A stretch of 64,000 bases of DNA from Rhodohalobacter sp. 614A (GCF_021462415.1 NZ_JAKEDS010000001.1:1522273-1586272), one strand, 5' to 3'; counted from the stretch's first letter, positions 18,545 to 28,154 are shown. Program-made: numbers and translations. Notes: generated by a model not told the origin, from the letters alone.

Positions 18545-20647
18545 ATGCCAGAATTAAAGGAAGATAAAAAGCTCAAAAAAGAGCTTCGATTATTTGATGT
18601 ATACGCGATTAGCACCGGTGCCATGTTCAGTTCAGGTTTTTTTCTGTTGCCCGGTTTGGCAGCAGCACAAACGGGGCCATCGGTTATTCTTGCATATTTT
18701 GTAGCCGGCCTGCTTATTCTGCCGGCCATGTTCAGTGTTGCCGAACTCTCTACAGCGATGCCGCGTGCCGGCGGGGCATACTATTTTATTGACCGAAGTC
18801 TCGGGCCATTGTTTGGAACGGTTGGAGGAATCGGGTCGTGGTTGGCACTGATTTTTAAAAGCGCATTTGCACTGATCGGGATGGGAGCATACATCGCCAT
18901 TTTTATTGATTTGCCGATTACACCGGTTGCCCTGGCCCTGACGATAATTTTTGGAATTACAAATATTGTGGGTGCGAAAGAGAGCAGCTGGCTCCAAAAT
19001 GTTCTGGTTTCTACACTGGTAAGTATTCTTCTTTTTTATGTTTTCCAGGGTTTATTTGCAGTTTTCAATGTCGATTTTTTTGAGGTTCTCCGGAGCGAGT
19101 TTCAGCCGTTTTTCCAGTTTGGAGTCCAGGGATTTTTCGCCACCATCGGGTTTGTATTTGTCTCGTATGCCGGTTTAACAAAGGTGGCCAGTGTATCCGA
19201 AGAAGTTCAAAATCCTGACAGAAATATTCCCCTTGGAATGATGCTGTCTCTGGGAACAGCCACATTTATTTATGTGGTCGGCGTATTTATTATGGTGATG
19301 TTACTTGAGCCTGAAGCACTTCATGCCGACTTAACCCCGGTAGCCACCGCCGGCGAAGTATTTATGAACTGGTTGCCCGGAAATACCGGGTTGTTATTGG
19401 TTGTAATTGCTGCCATCGCTGCATTCGCTTCCACTGCCAATGCAGGAATTATGTCGGCCGCCCGTTATCCGCTGGCAATGGCGCGGGATGAACTCATCCC
19501 CAGGAGATTTTCAAAATTGGGCAGGTTTGGAACTCCCACTCTTGCCACACTTGCTACTGTAATTGCCATGATCCTTTTGATTTTACTGTTAAATGTTGAG
19601 GCCGTTGCAAAATTGGCAAGTGCATTTCAGCTTCTTTTATTCGGGATTCTGAATGTCTCCGTGATTGTAATGCGGGAGAGTGAAATTGAAGGTTACGATC
19701 CCGGATTCAGATCTCCGTGGTATCCGTACATGCAAATTGCCGGTTTCTTTATTTCAGGATTTTTGATTGCCCAGATGGGTTTTCTGTCCATTGCCTTTAC
19801 AATCGTTATCGCTGCAATCAGTGTTATTTGGTATTTCGGATATGCCCAGAGCCGGGTGAAAAGACAGGGAGCCATTTTCCATGTTCATGCCAGGTTGGGA
19901 CAATATCAGTATGAAGGATTGGAACGTGAAATGCGCGGCATCATGCGCGAAAAAGGTTTGCGGAAAGAAGATCCCTACGAAAAAGCAATTGGGCGGTCAT
20001 TGGTGTTTGATTTCAATCGGCCGGTCACTGTAGAATCCGTGACGGATATGGTTTGTGCAATGATGGCCGAAAGAGCCAAAACAACCAAGAAAACACTGAT
20101 AGAGATGTTCAGGCAGGATCCCGATGAAAGTATTATCCCGGTGGGTCATTCGACGGCACTGAAACATATTCGAATTGATAACGACATGGATACGGAAGTC
20201 GCCCTTGTGCGGCTCACAGAGGGACTTGAGACGGATAATTCGGATGACGATGACATTCATTGCCTCATTTACCTGGCCAGTTCAAATCAAAATTCGGGAC
20301 AGCATTTGAGGATTTTGGCACACTTGGCCGAAATGATTGATAATGTGGATTTTGAAGAGCGCTGGCTGAAAGCGGAGGATGAAGGCGAGCTTCGGGAAAT
20401 CCTGCTTCGGGATGAAAGGTTTATCAATATTACATTGAAAAAAGGATCAAAATCAGAGAAAGCCATTGGGAAAATGGTGAAAGAACTGGACGAACTTTTG
20501 CCCGGAGAAAGCCTGATTACCATGGTAAAAAGAGATGGCGAACTCATCTTTCCGCACGGAAATACAGTTTTGCAGGAAAATGATCAGCTTTCCATCATTG
20601 GTGAGAAAAAAGATATAGAAGAGATAAAAAAGCGAGGTGAAGATTAA
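18545..20647 (+). CDS. APC-superfamily permease with EIIA-like and RCK_C (TrkA_C) domains
   Basis: 700 residues. About 12 membrane helices occupy residues 20-435, opening with FDVYAISTGAMFSSGFFLLPG, the APC helix-1 substrate loop (GxMxSSGxF), and containing PRAGGAYYFIDR. A cytoplasmic part follows. Residues of about 470-625 resemble a PTS EIIA type-2 domain: IPVGHSTALKHI with His535 at the phospho-His position, then CLIYLASSNQNSGQHLRILAHLAE. The end, about 628-700, is an RCK_C/TrkA_C domain (ERFINITLKKGSKSEKAIGK, LQENDQLSIIGEKKDIEEI). RCK_C domains in transporters can bind c-di-AMP or nucleotides. The substrate is unclear: amino acid, or K+ as in KimA-like permeases. Confidence 0.87.
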   Translation: MPELKEDKKLKKELRLFDVYAISTGAMFSSGFFLLPGLAAAQTGPSVILAYFVAGLLILPAMFSVAELSTAMPRAGGAYYFIDRSLGPLFGTVGGIGSWLALIFKSAFALIGMGAYIAIFIDLPITPVALALTIIFGITNIVGAKESSWLQNVLVSTLVSILLFYVFQGLFAVFNVDFFEVLRSEFQPFFQFGVQGFFATIGFVFVSYAGLTKVASVSEEVQNPDRNIPLGMMLSLGTATFIYVVGVFIMVMLLEPEALHADLTPVATAGEVFMNWLPGNTGLLLVVIAAIAAFASTANAGIMSAARYPLAMARDELIPRRFSKLGRFGTPTLATLATVIAMILLILLLNVEAVAKLASAFQLLLFGILNVSVIVMRESEIEGYDPGFRSPWYPYMQIAGFFISGFLIAQMGFLSIAFTIVIAAISVIWYFGYAQSRVKRQGAIFHVHARLGQYQYEGLEREMRGIMREKGLRKEDPYEKAIGRSLVFDFNRPVTVESVTDMVCAMMAERAKTTKKTLIEMFRQDPDESIIPVGHSTALKHIRIDNDMDTEVALVRLTEGLETDNSDDDDIHCLIYLASSNQNSGQHLRILAHLAEMIDNVDFEERWLKAEDEGELREILLRDERFINITLKKGSKSEKAIGKMVKELDELLPGESLITMVKRDGELIFPHGNTVLQENDQLSIIGEKKDIEEIKKRGED

Positions 20648-20687
20648 AACTACGCCAATCGGAAATATTTCAGAATGTGTGCTGAAC

Positions 20688-21950
20688 TTATTTCGATGAA
20701 AGCCGGTTAAAAATCTCGTCCATGGTTAGTGCTTCTTCCTCACTTTCTTTCATGTTGCGGAAAGTAAATTTGTCGCTTTCCAATTCATGATCTCCTACGA
20801 TGATCGTATATTTGGCATTTTCACGATCGGCATCTTTCATCTGGCTTTTCATGGATCGGCCTTTATAATCCATCGTTGCGGAAAGACCTTTTTCGCGAAG
20901 TTTTGGCAGGTTGCTCAAACCCCATTTCCGGGCAGCATCGCCTAATGTGACGATATAAACATCTACCGATTTTGAAGTTCCAAGTTCAATTCCCAATTCC
21001 TCGCAGGCAATGAAAAGGCGCTCCATTCCGGCGGCAAACCCAACAGCCGGTGTTTTTGGCCCGCCAATTTCTTCGACCAATAAATCATAGCGTCCGCCGC
21101 CAGCCAAAGCATCCTGTGCGCCTAAATCCGGGCTAATCAGTTCAAAGGCGGTTTTTGTGTAATAATCCATTCCCCGAACCAGATGCGGATCTTCCTCAAA
21201 AGGAATCCCCAAATCATTCAAATATTCCTTCACTTTTTCATAATGATTCAGGGAAGACTCGTTCAAATATTCCGTAATAAGCGGTGCAGATTCGATGAAC
21301 GGCTGGTCCTCTTCTTCTTTTGAATCCAGAATGCGAAGCGGATTTTTCTCAAATCGTTTCTTTGATACATCACTCAGCTTTTCATAATTCGGTTTGAGAT
21401 GCTCTTTCAATGCTTTTTTATAAGCCTCACGGCTTTCCGGGTCGCCGATGGAATTCAGCTTCAGCGAAGTGTTTTTGATCCCCACTTTTTTGTAGATGTG
21501 AACCATAAATGCGATTACTTCCACATCCGCAACGGGATCATCACTTCCCAAAATTTCCAGGCCAAACTGGTGGAATTGTCGCTGCCGTCCTTTCTGAGGG
21601 CGTTCGGCGCGGAACATCGGGCCGATATAATACAGTTTCTGTGATCCGCCGCGCTGTTCAAGGTGATGCTCCACAAATGAGCGAACGACCGGCGCCGTTA
21701 ATTCCGGGCGAAGAACGTAATTATCCTCACCGCGGCTGAACGCAAAAATCTCTTTTGAAACGATATCCGTCAACTGGCCCACACCGCGGACAATCAGCTC
21801 GGTCTGCTCCATAATGGGAGTGCGAATCTCCTCGAAATTAAATTTCTCTGCCTCCTCGCGAATCAGGTTTTCAAGGGTTTGCCATTTGCGAACGTCATCG
21901 GGCAGAATATCCACCATGCCGAGGTGGGTTGTATATTTCGGCTGAGCCAT
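20688..21950 (-). CDS. hisS: Histidyl-tRNA synthetase
   Basis: Class II synthetase charging tRNA-His. Motif 2 is KLYYIGPMFRAERPQKGRQR followed by FHQFGLEILG. The HisRS-specific motif is LVRGMDYYTKTAFELI, motif 3 is AVGFAAGMERLFI, and the C-terminal anticodon-binding domain holds VDVYIVTLGDAA. The 420-residue length is normal. The N-terminus MAQPKYTTHLGMVDILPDD fits the family (KGxxDxLPxD). It is monocistronic and converges with the APC permease, with 40 bases between them. No T-box or His-rich leader was seen upstream. Confidence 0.97.
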   Translation of the reverse strand: MAQPKYTTHLGMVDILPDDVRKWQTLENLIREEAEKFNFEEIRTPIMEQTELIVRGVGQLTDIVSKEIFAFSRGEDNYVLRPELTAPVVRSFVEHHLEQRGGSQKLYYIGPMFRAERPQKGRQRQFHQFGLEILGSDDPVADVEVIAFMVHIYKKVGIKNTSLKLNSIGDPESREAYKKALKEHLKPNYEKLSDVSKKRFEKNPLRILDSKEEEDQPFIESAPLITEYLNESSLNHYEKVKEYLNDLGIPFEEDPHLVRGMDYYTKTAFELISPDLGAQDALAGGGRYDLLVEEIGGPKTPAVGFAAGMERLFIACEELGIELGTSKSVDVYIVTLGDAARKWGLSNLPKLREKGLSATMDYKGRSMKSQMKDADRENAKYTIIVGDHELESDKFTFRNMKESEEEALTMDEIFNRLSSK

Positions 21951-22182
21951 AAAATCAGGTAACAGTTATCAAAATTTCAGTTAACAGTAAGTGGCGAAAG
22001 ATAAGAGGGATTGTGGAAAGAATCTTGTGTTTGGCTGATTAGATATGCAAGGGGAGAGAATGGAAGAGTGGCGCTATGTTCAAATTCTTGATATGATGAC
22101 TTAAAAAAGTTTAATCGGATCATAGGATTATGATTCGGCTCACGTTTATCTTCAAATATCCATTGAAAATTTTCCTATTTTG

Positions 22183-23922
22183 ATGCGGTCTGATTTAAAA
22201 ATTCACTTTATGTTTTCAAGAATTTCACTTCTTTTTGCTTTTATAGTTTTATTGACGAAACCTGCTATTTCTCAGGAACTGATCTATGATTCGGGCGGTG
22301 ACCTGACTCCTGAGCTATCCGCTTATAACGTTCATTTTTACGATCTGAATTTAACCGTGAATCCGGCCGACAGCACCGTTTCCGGGTTTGTTGATGTACA
22401 TTTTGATGTGGTTCAGCCCTCCAACAGAATCGCACTGGCATTGGATCCGCAGCTGGACATTACTTCGGTTGAGCAGGTTCAAACGGACAGCCTGCTATCC
22501 GAGTTAAACATTTCCCGAAGTGATGCAAGCCAGACGTTTCACGTGAATTATCCAGCCACACTTCAACCCGGGAGTTCAGAAAAACTCCGGATTTCATATA
22601 AAGGAAAACCGCGCGTTGCCCCGAATCCGCCCTGGGACGGAGGCATGGTTTGGGATACCACATCCACAGGAGAACCGTGGGTGGCCGTAACCGTACAATC
22701 CGATGGCGCCTGGATTTGGTGGCCGAATAAAGATCATCCTTCTGATAAAGCAGATTCTGTAGCGATCAACCTGACAATGCCCGATGATTTGGTTGTAGCT
22801 TCCAATGGAAGATTGCGTGGGGAAACCGTTCCAGAAGACGGCTGGAAAACGTGGAATTGGTTTGTATCGACGCCCATCAATAATTACAACATAACGGTAA
22901 ATGCTGCTCCGTACGAAATTATCGAAGAAACGTATACCAGCACAAGCGGCGATGAATTTCCAGTAAAATTCTGGGTTCTGCCGGAAAATCTTGAAGACGG
23001 CAAGGAGCTTTTTCCGCAGTTTATCAATCAGCTTCGTTTTCTCGAGGAATTGCTTGGGCCGTATCCATTTCGGGCCGACAAATACGGGGTTGTTCACAGT
23101 CCGCATTTGGGAATGGAGCATCAAACACTGATTGCATACGGAGCAGGTTTCCGGGATGGAGCACTGTCAAACGGCGAGGCTCAGTTCGATGATTTGCATC
23201 AGCACGAACTGGCACACGAATGGTGGGGGAATCTTGTAACGGCCTGGAACTGGCGTGATTTTTGGATTCATGAAGGAATTGGAACCTACATGCAGCCTCT
23301 CTATTCCGAACATCTGGGAGGAGAAGAAGCCTACAAAAAATCGATGGAATACATCCGTATGAGAATGGCGACAGATCCCTCAATGGAAGTAGCTCCGCGC
23401 AAATCGATGAGTACACTGCAAATAACACAGGGTACGCGTGGCGGGGATGTCTATTTCAAAGGTGCCTGGTTTTTACACACCTTACGATACGTTATTGGTG
23501 ATAATCACTTCTTTACGTTGTTGAGACGATTTGCCTATCCCACCGAAGAGATGGAGTCCGTAACGGACGGAAGCCAGGTTCGGTTTGCTACCACGGATGA
23601 TTTTTTGAATTTAGCCGAAAAAATATCCGGACAGGATCTCGATTGGCTGTTTGAAATCTATTTACGCCAACCCAAACTTCCCGTTCTTCATGCCAGCCGG
23701 CAGGGGGTGCTTGTAACTCTGCGCTGGGAAGTACCGGAAGGATTGAAATTCCCCATGCCGATAGAAGTACAAATTAACGGCGAAGTTGTCATGATGAGTC
23801 CCGAAAATAACAGGATTGCTTTTGAAGTAGGAGAAACGGTACAAGTAGAAGCCGATCCCGATAACTGGATTTTAAAGGAGTTTGATTTGGCTGGTTCGGA
23901 AGCAGACGCTGAGAATGAATAA
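22183..23922 (+). CDS. Exported M1 family metallopeptidase
   Basis: Start assigned to the ATG at 22183; an ATG at 22210 (MFSRISLLFAFIVLLTKPAISQ) gives a tighter signal peptide and may be the real one. The N-terminal beta domain is followed by a thermolysin-like domain with HELAHEWWGN (zinc ligands His341 and His345, catalytic Glu342) and the third ligand Glu364 in WIHEGIGTYM. The GxMEN motif is replaced by LGMEHQTLIAYG, as in many bacterial M1 relatives. Residues after about 500 form a beta-sandwich. At 580 residues it lacks the long C-terminal helical domain of PepN. Likely a periplasmic aminopeptidase. An SGNH hydrolase follows closely. Confidence 0.93.
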   Translation: MRSDLKIHFMFSRISLLFAFIVLLTKPAISQELIYDSGGDLTPELSAYNVHFYDLNLTVNPADSTVSGFVDVHFDVVQPSNRIALALDPQLDITSVEQVQTDSLLSELNISRSDASQTFHVNYPATLQPGSSEKLRISYKGKPRVAPNPPWDGGMVWDTTSTGEPWVAVTVQSDGAWIWWPNKDHPSDKADSVAINLTMPDDLVVASNGRLRGETVPEDGWKTWNWFVSTPINNYNITVNAAPYEIIEETYTSTSGDEFPVKFWVLPENLEDGKELFPQFINQLRFLEELLGPYPFRADKYGVVHSPHLGMEHQTLIAYGAGFRDGALSNGEAQFDDLHQHELAHEWWGNLVTAWNWRDFWIHEGIGTYMQPLYSEHLGGEEAYKKSMEYIRMRMATDPSMEVAPRKSMSTLQITQGTRGGDVYFKGAWFLHTLRYVIGDNHFFTLLRRFAYPTEEMESVTDGSQVRFATTDDFLNLAEKISGQDLDWLFEIYLRQPKLPVLHASRQGVLVTLRWEVPEGLKFPMPIEVQINGEVVMMSPENNRIAFEVGETVQVEADPDNWILKEFDLAGSEADAENE

Positions 23923-23956
23923 GCAAGTAATTTTTAATCAAGTAAACGGTCAGTTT

Positions 23957-24658
23957 ATGAAATATTTTTCTTCATCATCCAAATTTCTGATTACAGTCGT
24001 ATTCCTCATCGGTTTCCTCAATACCTCCTTATTCTCACAGGAAGTTGAAGATCCCGATCCACATCGGTTTGAAGAAGAGGTGAATCGCTTCGAAGAGTTC
24101 GACAGTAAAAACAGTTTTCCCGAAGATGCCATCCTTTTTGTAGGCAGTTCCAGCATTCGTTTTTGGAAAACGGCTGAGGCTTTTCCCGAAATGCCCGTGA
24201 TCAATCGCGGTTTTGGCGGATCACATTTTTCTGATCTTCTGTACTATTACGACGAGTTAGTGCTGCCCTACAATCCGTCTGTTGTGGTTTTATATGAAGG
24301 CGATAATGATATAGCTTCGAACAAAACCAACGACCAGGTGTTTGAGGATTATCTTGAGTTTACGGATCGATTGACAAATAATTTTCCTGATGTAAAGCTT
24401 GTTTTTGTGCCCGTCAAGCCAAGCAGCAGCCGGTGGGAGTTGTGGCCACAAATGAAAGAAGTCAATCAGCGGATCGAGGATCATATGAATGAGAATAGCC
24501 AGTTTTACTATGTAGATCTTGCCTCACCAATTTTAGGTTCCGACGGTACGCCGGATGATTCTCTTTTTATGGATGATCTGCTTCATTTGAATGAAGACGG
24601 TTATGCGAAATGGAATTCGGTAATTCGTCCAACACTGGAGGAATTAATGGATGAATAA
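23957..24658 (+). CDS. Exported SGNH/GDSL-type hydrolase
   Basis: The start at 23957 gives a signal peptide (MKYFSSSSKFLITVVFLIG, cleavage near LFSQ). An ATG at 23915 overlaps the stop of the preceding M1 gene and could serve translational coupling, but lengthens the n-region. SGNH blocks are visible: block I as FVGSSSIRFW (Ser nucleophile, SSS instead of GDS), block II as INRGFGGSHFSDL (Gly), block III as YEGDNDI (Asn), and block V as DLLHLNEDGY with Asp and His. The family cleaves ester or acyl groups from sugars, lipids or peptidoglycan. Physiological substrate unknown. 233 residues. Confidence 0.9.
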   Translation: MKYFSSSSKFLITVVFLIGFLNTSLFSQEVEDPDPHRFEEEVNRFEEFDSKNSFPEDAILFVGSSSIRFWKTAEAFPEMPVINRGFGGSHFSDLLYYYDELVLPYNPSVVVLYEGDNDIASNKTNDQVFEDYLEFTDRLTNNFPDVKLVFVPVKPSSSRWELWPQMKEVNQRIEDHMNENSQFYYVDLASPILGSDGTPDDSLFMDDLLHLNEDGYAKWNSVIRPTLEELMDE

Positions 24659-24665
24659 AAAGACT

Positions 24666-24846
24666 GTCATTCAGAAGGAGGGGAGCGACTGAAGAATCTC
24701 GTAACGTAAGCTTCAGCTTTAATCAACGAGACCTTCTCATCTTCTGTTGGTTTGATGGTGTGAAATCCAGCAAGATTTGATAGCGCGAGCGTCTCGTTCG
24801 TGTTTACCGATTTGTGGCACAAGCGAAACGTTACACCATTTTTCTT
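24666..24846. repeat. Intergenic repeat of the GTCATTC..GAAGAATCTC type
   Basis: Between convergent genes. It begins with GTCATTCAGAAGGAGGGGAG and ACTGAAGAATCTCG, a dispersed motif common in genomes of this phylum. A second part contains GCGCGAGCGTCTCGTTCGTG. No coding potential was seen. Confidence 0.45.
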
Positions 24847-25500
24847 CTATAATTCCAGAATCGATTCCTCTACAATCGCATAAACCTGCTCATCCTCTTC
24901 CGGTTTGATGGTATGCAAGCCTGTAAACTCACCAAACGCGGGTAGTAAAATTTTCTCATCAGAAAAAAGAAAACAGGGAAATCGTAACGATTGCCGGCCC
25001 TTTCCCTTTATAGAAATTCCGGGATGAATATGTCCGGCAACGACAGTGGTTGATGGCTTTAAGCCACTCAATTCTTGCGGATCATGCACAAAAAGAAAGT
25101 CATTGATTTCGAGTTTTTCATGAACGGTGATGTTTGCCGATTCATAAAAAGATTGGTGAAGGAGATCGTGGTTTCCAGTCACAAGTTGAATATCGAGAGT
25201 GCCAAAACCTTCCAGCCAAGCTTCAAACTCCAGCCATTCGCGATTGGCTTTGCTGTGGAATAAATCCCCCAAAATTAAAAGTCCATCCGGCTGAAGGCTT
25301 TCAATCAGGTTTCCAAGGCGACTCAATGTCTTTGCATTTATACCAGCCGGTGCTGCAATTCCTGATTTTCGAAAATGACCCGATTTTCCGATGTGAAGAT
25401 CGGTGATGATCAGTGTTTTTCGATTCTTCCAAAAAACAGCCTTTTCGGGCAGTAATTCCCAGGTTTGGTTTTGGACAATTTTTGTGATTGAAGATGACAT
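24847..25500 (-). CDS. pdeM: Ligase-associated DNA damage response endonuclease PdeM
   Basis: 217-residue calcineurin-like phosphoesterase with its metal motifs in order: ITDLHIGKSGHFRKSGI, LLILGDLFHSK, LVTGNHD and VVAGHIHPGISIKGKG. The long LHIGKxxHFRKxGIAxP segment is characteristic of the PdeM family found beside Lhr-type helicases and ATP-dependent ligases in bacterial DNA repair clusters. The ATG at 25500 was chosen. It lies downstream of the helicase gene on the same strand, separated by a 172-bp repeat. The ligase and exonuclease partners are not in this window. Confidence 0.9.
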   Translation of the reverse strand: MSSSITKIVQNQTWELLPEKAVFWKNRKTLIITDLHIGKSGHFRKSGIAAPAGINAKTLSRLGNLIESLQPDGLLILGDLFHSKANREWLEFEAWLEGFGTLDIQLVTGNHDLLHQSFYESANITVHEKLEINDFLFVHDPQELSGLKPSTTVVAGHIHPGISIKGKGRQSLRFPCFLFSDEKILLPAFGEFTGLHTIKPEEDEQVYAIVEESILEL

Positions 25501-25525
25501 CAAAGTTCAAATTATAAAAAATTAC

Positions 25526-25664
25526 GTCAGTCTGAGCGCAGTTCCATTCAGTTTTTTGAATGGAACGAAGTCGAAGATAATTCATTGGGAGGATACGAAT
25601 CCAGAGATACATTTCGACTTCATATCAAAGGAAGAGCACTTTCGAAATTGCGCTCAATGTGACG
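25526..25664. repeat. About 139-bp element with inverted ends between pdeM and the helicase
   Basis: The left end GTCAGTCTGAGCGCA and right end TGCGCTCAATGTGAC are inverted copies, matching at 13 of 15 positions. An internal hairpin CCATTCA..TGAATGG is also present, and the text includes GAACGAAGTCGAAGAT. It is non-coding in both strands and looks like a small dispersed element or REP pair. Confidence 0.55.
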
Positions 25665-25675
25665 ACTCAGAAACT

Positions 25676-28129
25676 TTATTCCTCCTCCAACTGCTTCTGC
25701 ATTTTTTTGACGCGGTCAATCAGCTTTTCGGAAGATAACTTCTCGCGCAGGCGATCTACAAATATCGGGAATGCGAATGGAGAAAACCGGTCCACGTGAT
25801 TCAGAACAACTTCTTGCTTTCTGATTCGCTGTAAAGCCTGGCGCAATCGTGCTTCATCCAACTGGTGTTGGAGCACTTCATCATGAGCTTGCTGCAAAAG
25901 TAGATTACCGGGTTCGTGTTCGGAAAACACATCAAAGAAAAGCCCGGATGACATCTGTAAATGACGGCTTTTTTTTTGATTTCCGGGATATCCGGGAAAA
26001 ATCAATCCCGCAATTTGACTGATTCCCCGAAATCTCCGTTTCGCAAGTTCAGTACTGTTCAGGCTTCCGCGAATATCGCGGACAAGATTTTCCTCAGAAA
26101 ACAAATCATGTTTTAATGCTTCTTCAATGGGGATATCCTGATCAGATAACAACTCAAATCCGTAATCATTCATGGCAATGGAAAATGTGATCGGCATCCG
26201 TTTGGAAATTCGATGCGCCACCAAAGCCGACATTCCTTCATGGACATATCGTCCCTCAAACGGAAAGAAGAAGCAGTGGCAGCCTTCTTTGGAATAGGAT
26301 TTTTCAATCAAAAATTGATCGTTTCCGGGAAGAATAGATCGCTTTCTCTGGATATCAAAAATGGGTTCGATGGTTTTTAGATCAATGCTGTCATGCATTT
26401 CATTCACCGCATCCTGAAGTTTGCGTCGGAGTAGTTCGGACATATTGGACGAAAGCGACATCCGTCCCCCAAGCCATGCCGGAACACGACTACTTGAGCC
26501 GGTCGTTTTACGAACATATGCCGTCAAATCTTTTACGCGAACCAGTTCCAGATTTCGTCCCGCAAACCAAAACGCATCACCTACATTCAACTGCGATATG
26601 AACCACTCCTCAATTCGTCCAAGCGATGCTCCTTTCAGGTATTTTACACGCATCATGGTATCACTTTCGATGGTGCCGATACTCATCCGGTGACGTTGGG
26701 CAATCCGGCGGTCAAATACTTTCAGGAGTCCGTTTTCGTCCGGTTCAACCTTGGAAAATTCATCATATCGCGAGAGAGATTCTCCGCCAAACTGGATGAA
26801 TTTCAGAATCCATTCCCATTCATCTTCCCGCAGCGTTTGAAAAGCAAATGTCTGTTTTACTTCTTTGAAGATTTTATCCGGATCAAATCCCTCGGAAACC
26901 GCAAGTGTGACCAGGTATTGAATGAGCACATCAAACGGTTTTAAAACCGGGATTCTTGACTCCACTTTTTCTTCCTGAACGGCATCTTTCAAAGCAGCGG
27001 CTTCAATCAGTTCAAGTGCATGCGTGGGTACAAACCAGATTGTACTGATGGAGTTTGGTTGATGGCCGCTCCGTCCGGCACGCTGAATGAATCTTGCCAC
27101 GCCTTTCGGGCTGCCGACCTGGATGACGGTATCTACCGGAGTGAAATCAACTCCGAGATCAAGGCTGGACGTACAAACCACAGTTTTTAATAAGCCGGAA
27201 TGGAGTGCTTCTTCCACAAAATTTCTAACGTTTCGGTCCAGCGAGCCATGATGAATGCCGATCGTTCCCGCCAAATCCGGTTTTGCATCCAACAGTTTTT
27301 GGAACCAGATTTCGCATTGTGAACGGACATTCGTAAAAATGAGCGTTGACCCGCTTTTATCAAGAATCGGCAAGACTTTGTGAAGCAGGTTTGTCCCCAA
27401 ATGACCCGACCATGGGAATTTCTCCACATCATCCGGCAGAACGGTTTTTACATTAATTTTTTTGTGGATATTCGCTTTGATGATGACGGCATCGGGAGGA
27501 GAGGGCGCGCCAAGCAGTACCTCAAACGCTTCATCAAAATTGCCGATGGTTGCCGAAATTCCCCACGTTTGCAGATCTTTATTCATGCCCCGAAGTCGTG
27601 ATAATCCCAGTTCGGTTTGAGTTCCTCGTTTGGAGCCGAGCAGTTCGTGCCATTCATCGACAACAACGGTATTCAAATTTTTGAATCGTTTTGGATATCC
27701 TTTTTGTGCGAGCAAAACATGCAGACTTTCCGGCGTGATGATCAACACTTCCGGCATCTGCTTTTTCTGTTTCTGCTTGATGGAGGAAGAAACATCACCC
27801 GTTCGGCGCTGAATACTCCACGGGATTTCAAGGTCATTCACAACCTCGTGCATGATTTCTTCGAGATTTCGGGCGAGTGCACGCAGCGGTGTTACCCAAA
27901 GGAGTTGGAGTCCGTTATTCTCTTTGGTTTGATAACCTTCGGGATGGGCTTCAATCCACCGCATCAAAGCCGGCATAAAAAGGGCGAATGTTTTGCCGCT
28001 TCCGGTCGGGGCATTTAACAGTCCTGATTTTCCATCGAGAAAAGCCTTCCAGACCTCCCGCTGCCAATCAAACGGAGACCATTCTTTGGACTCGAACCAC
28101 TTTTCTATGATGGATTGTGCTTGTTGCAT
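25676..28129 (-). CDS. Ligase-associated DEXH-box DNA helicase (Lhr-type)
   Basis: 817 residues, superfamily 2 helicase. The Q-like DWQREVWKAF precedes Walker A NAPTGSGKT (39-47). VVVDEWHELL is the DEXH box with an Lhr-type WHE, followed by SATIGN (motif III) and, in domain 2, TNVRSQCEIWFQKLL, GSLDRNVRNFVEEAL and QRAGRSGH (motif VI). The C-terminal half is the Lhr winged-helix and beta-barrel region. The family is a 3' to 5' DNA translocase linked to repair together with PdeM, an mRNA-3'-end-nuclease-like exonuclease and an ATP-dependent ligase. Shorter than long Lhr (about 1500), as expected for the ligase-associated class. Probably cotranscribed with pdeM. Confidence 0.93.
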   Translation of the reverse strand: MQQAQSIIEKWFESKEWSPFDWQREVWKAFLDGKSGLLNAPTGSGKTFALFMPALMRWIEAHPEGYQTKENNGLQLLWVTPLRALARNLEEIMHEVVNDLEIPWSIQRRTGDVSSSIKQKQKKQMPEVLIITPESLHVLLAQKGYPKRFKNLNTVVVDEWHELLGSKRGTQTELGLSRLRGMNKDLQTWGISATIGNFDEAFEVLLGAPSPPDAVIIKANIHKKINVKTVLPDDVEKFPWSGHLGTNLLHKVLPILDKSGSTLIFTNVRSQCEIWFQKLLDAKPDLAGTIGIHHGSLDRNVRNFVEEALHSGLLKTVVCTSSLDLGVDFTPVDTVIQVGSPKGVARFIQRAGRSGHQPNSISTIWFVPTHALELIEAAALKDAVQEEKVESRIPVLKPFDVLIQYLVTLAVSEGFDPDKIFKEVKQTFAFQTLREDEWEWILKFIQFGGESLSRYDEFSKVEPDENGLLKVFDRRIAQRHRMSIGTIESDTMMRVKYLKGASLGRIEEWFISQLNVGDAFWFAGRNLELVRVKDLTAYVRKTTGSSSRVPAWLGGRMSLSSNMSELLRRKLQDAVNEMHDSIDLKTIEPIFDIQRKRSILPGNDQFLIEKSYSKEGCHCFFFPFEGRYVHEGMSALVAHRISKRMPITFSIAMNDYGFELLSDQDIPIEEALKHDLFSEENLVRDIRGSLNSTELAKRRFRGISQIAGLIFPGYPGNQKKSRHLQMSSGLFFDVFSEHEPGNLLLQQAHDEVLQHQLDEARLRQALQRIRKQEVVLNHVDRFSPFAFPIFVDRLREKLSSEKLIDRVKKMQKQLEEE

Positions 28130-28154
28130 GAATTGTATTTAAAAATTTCAAAGT

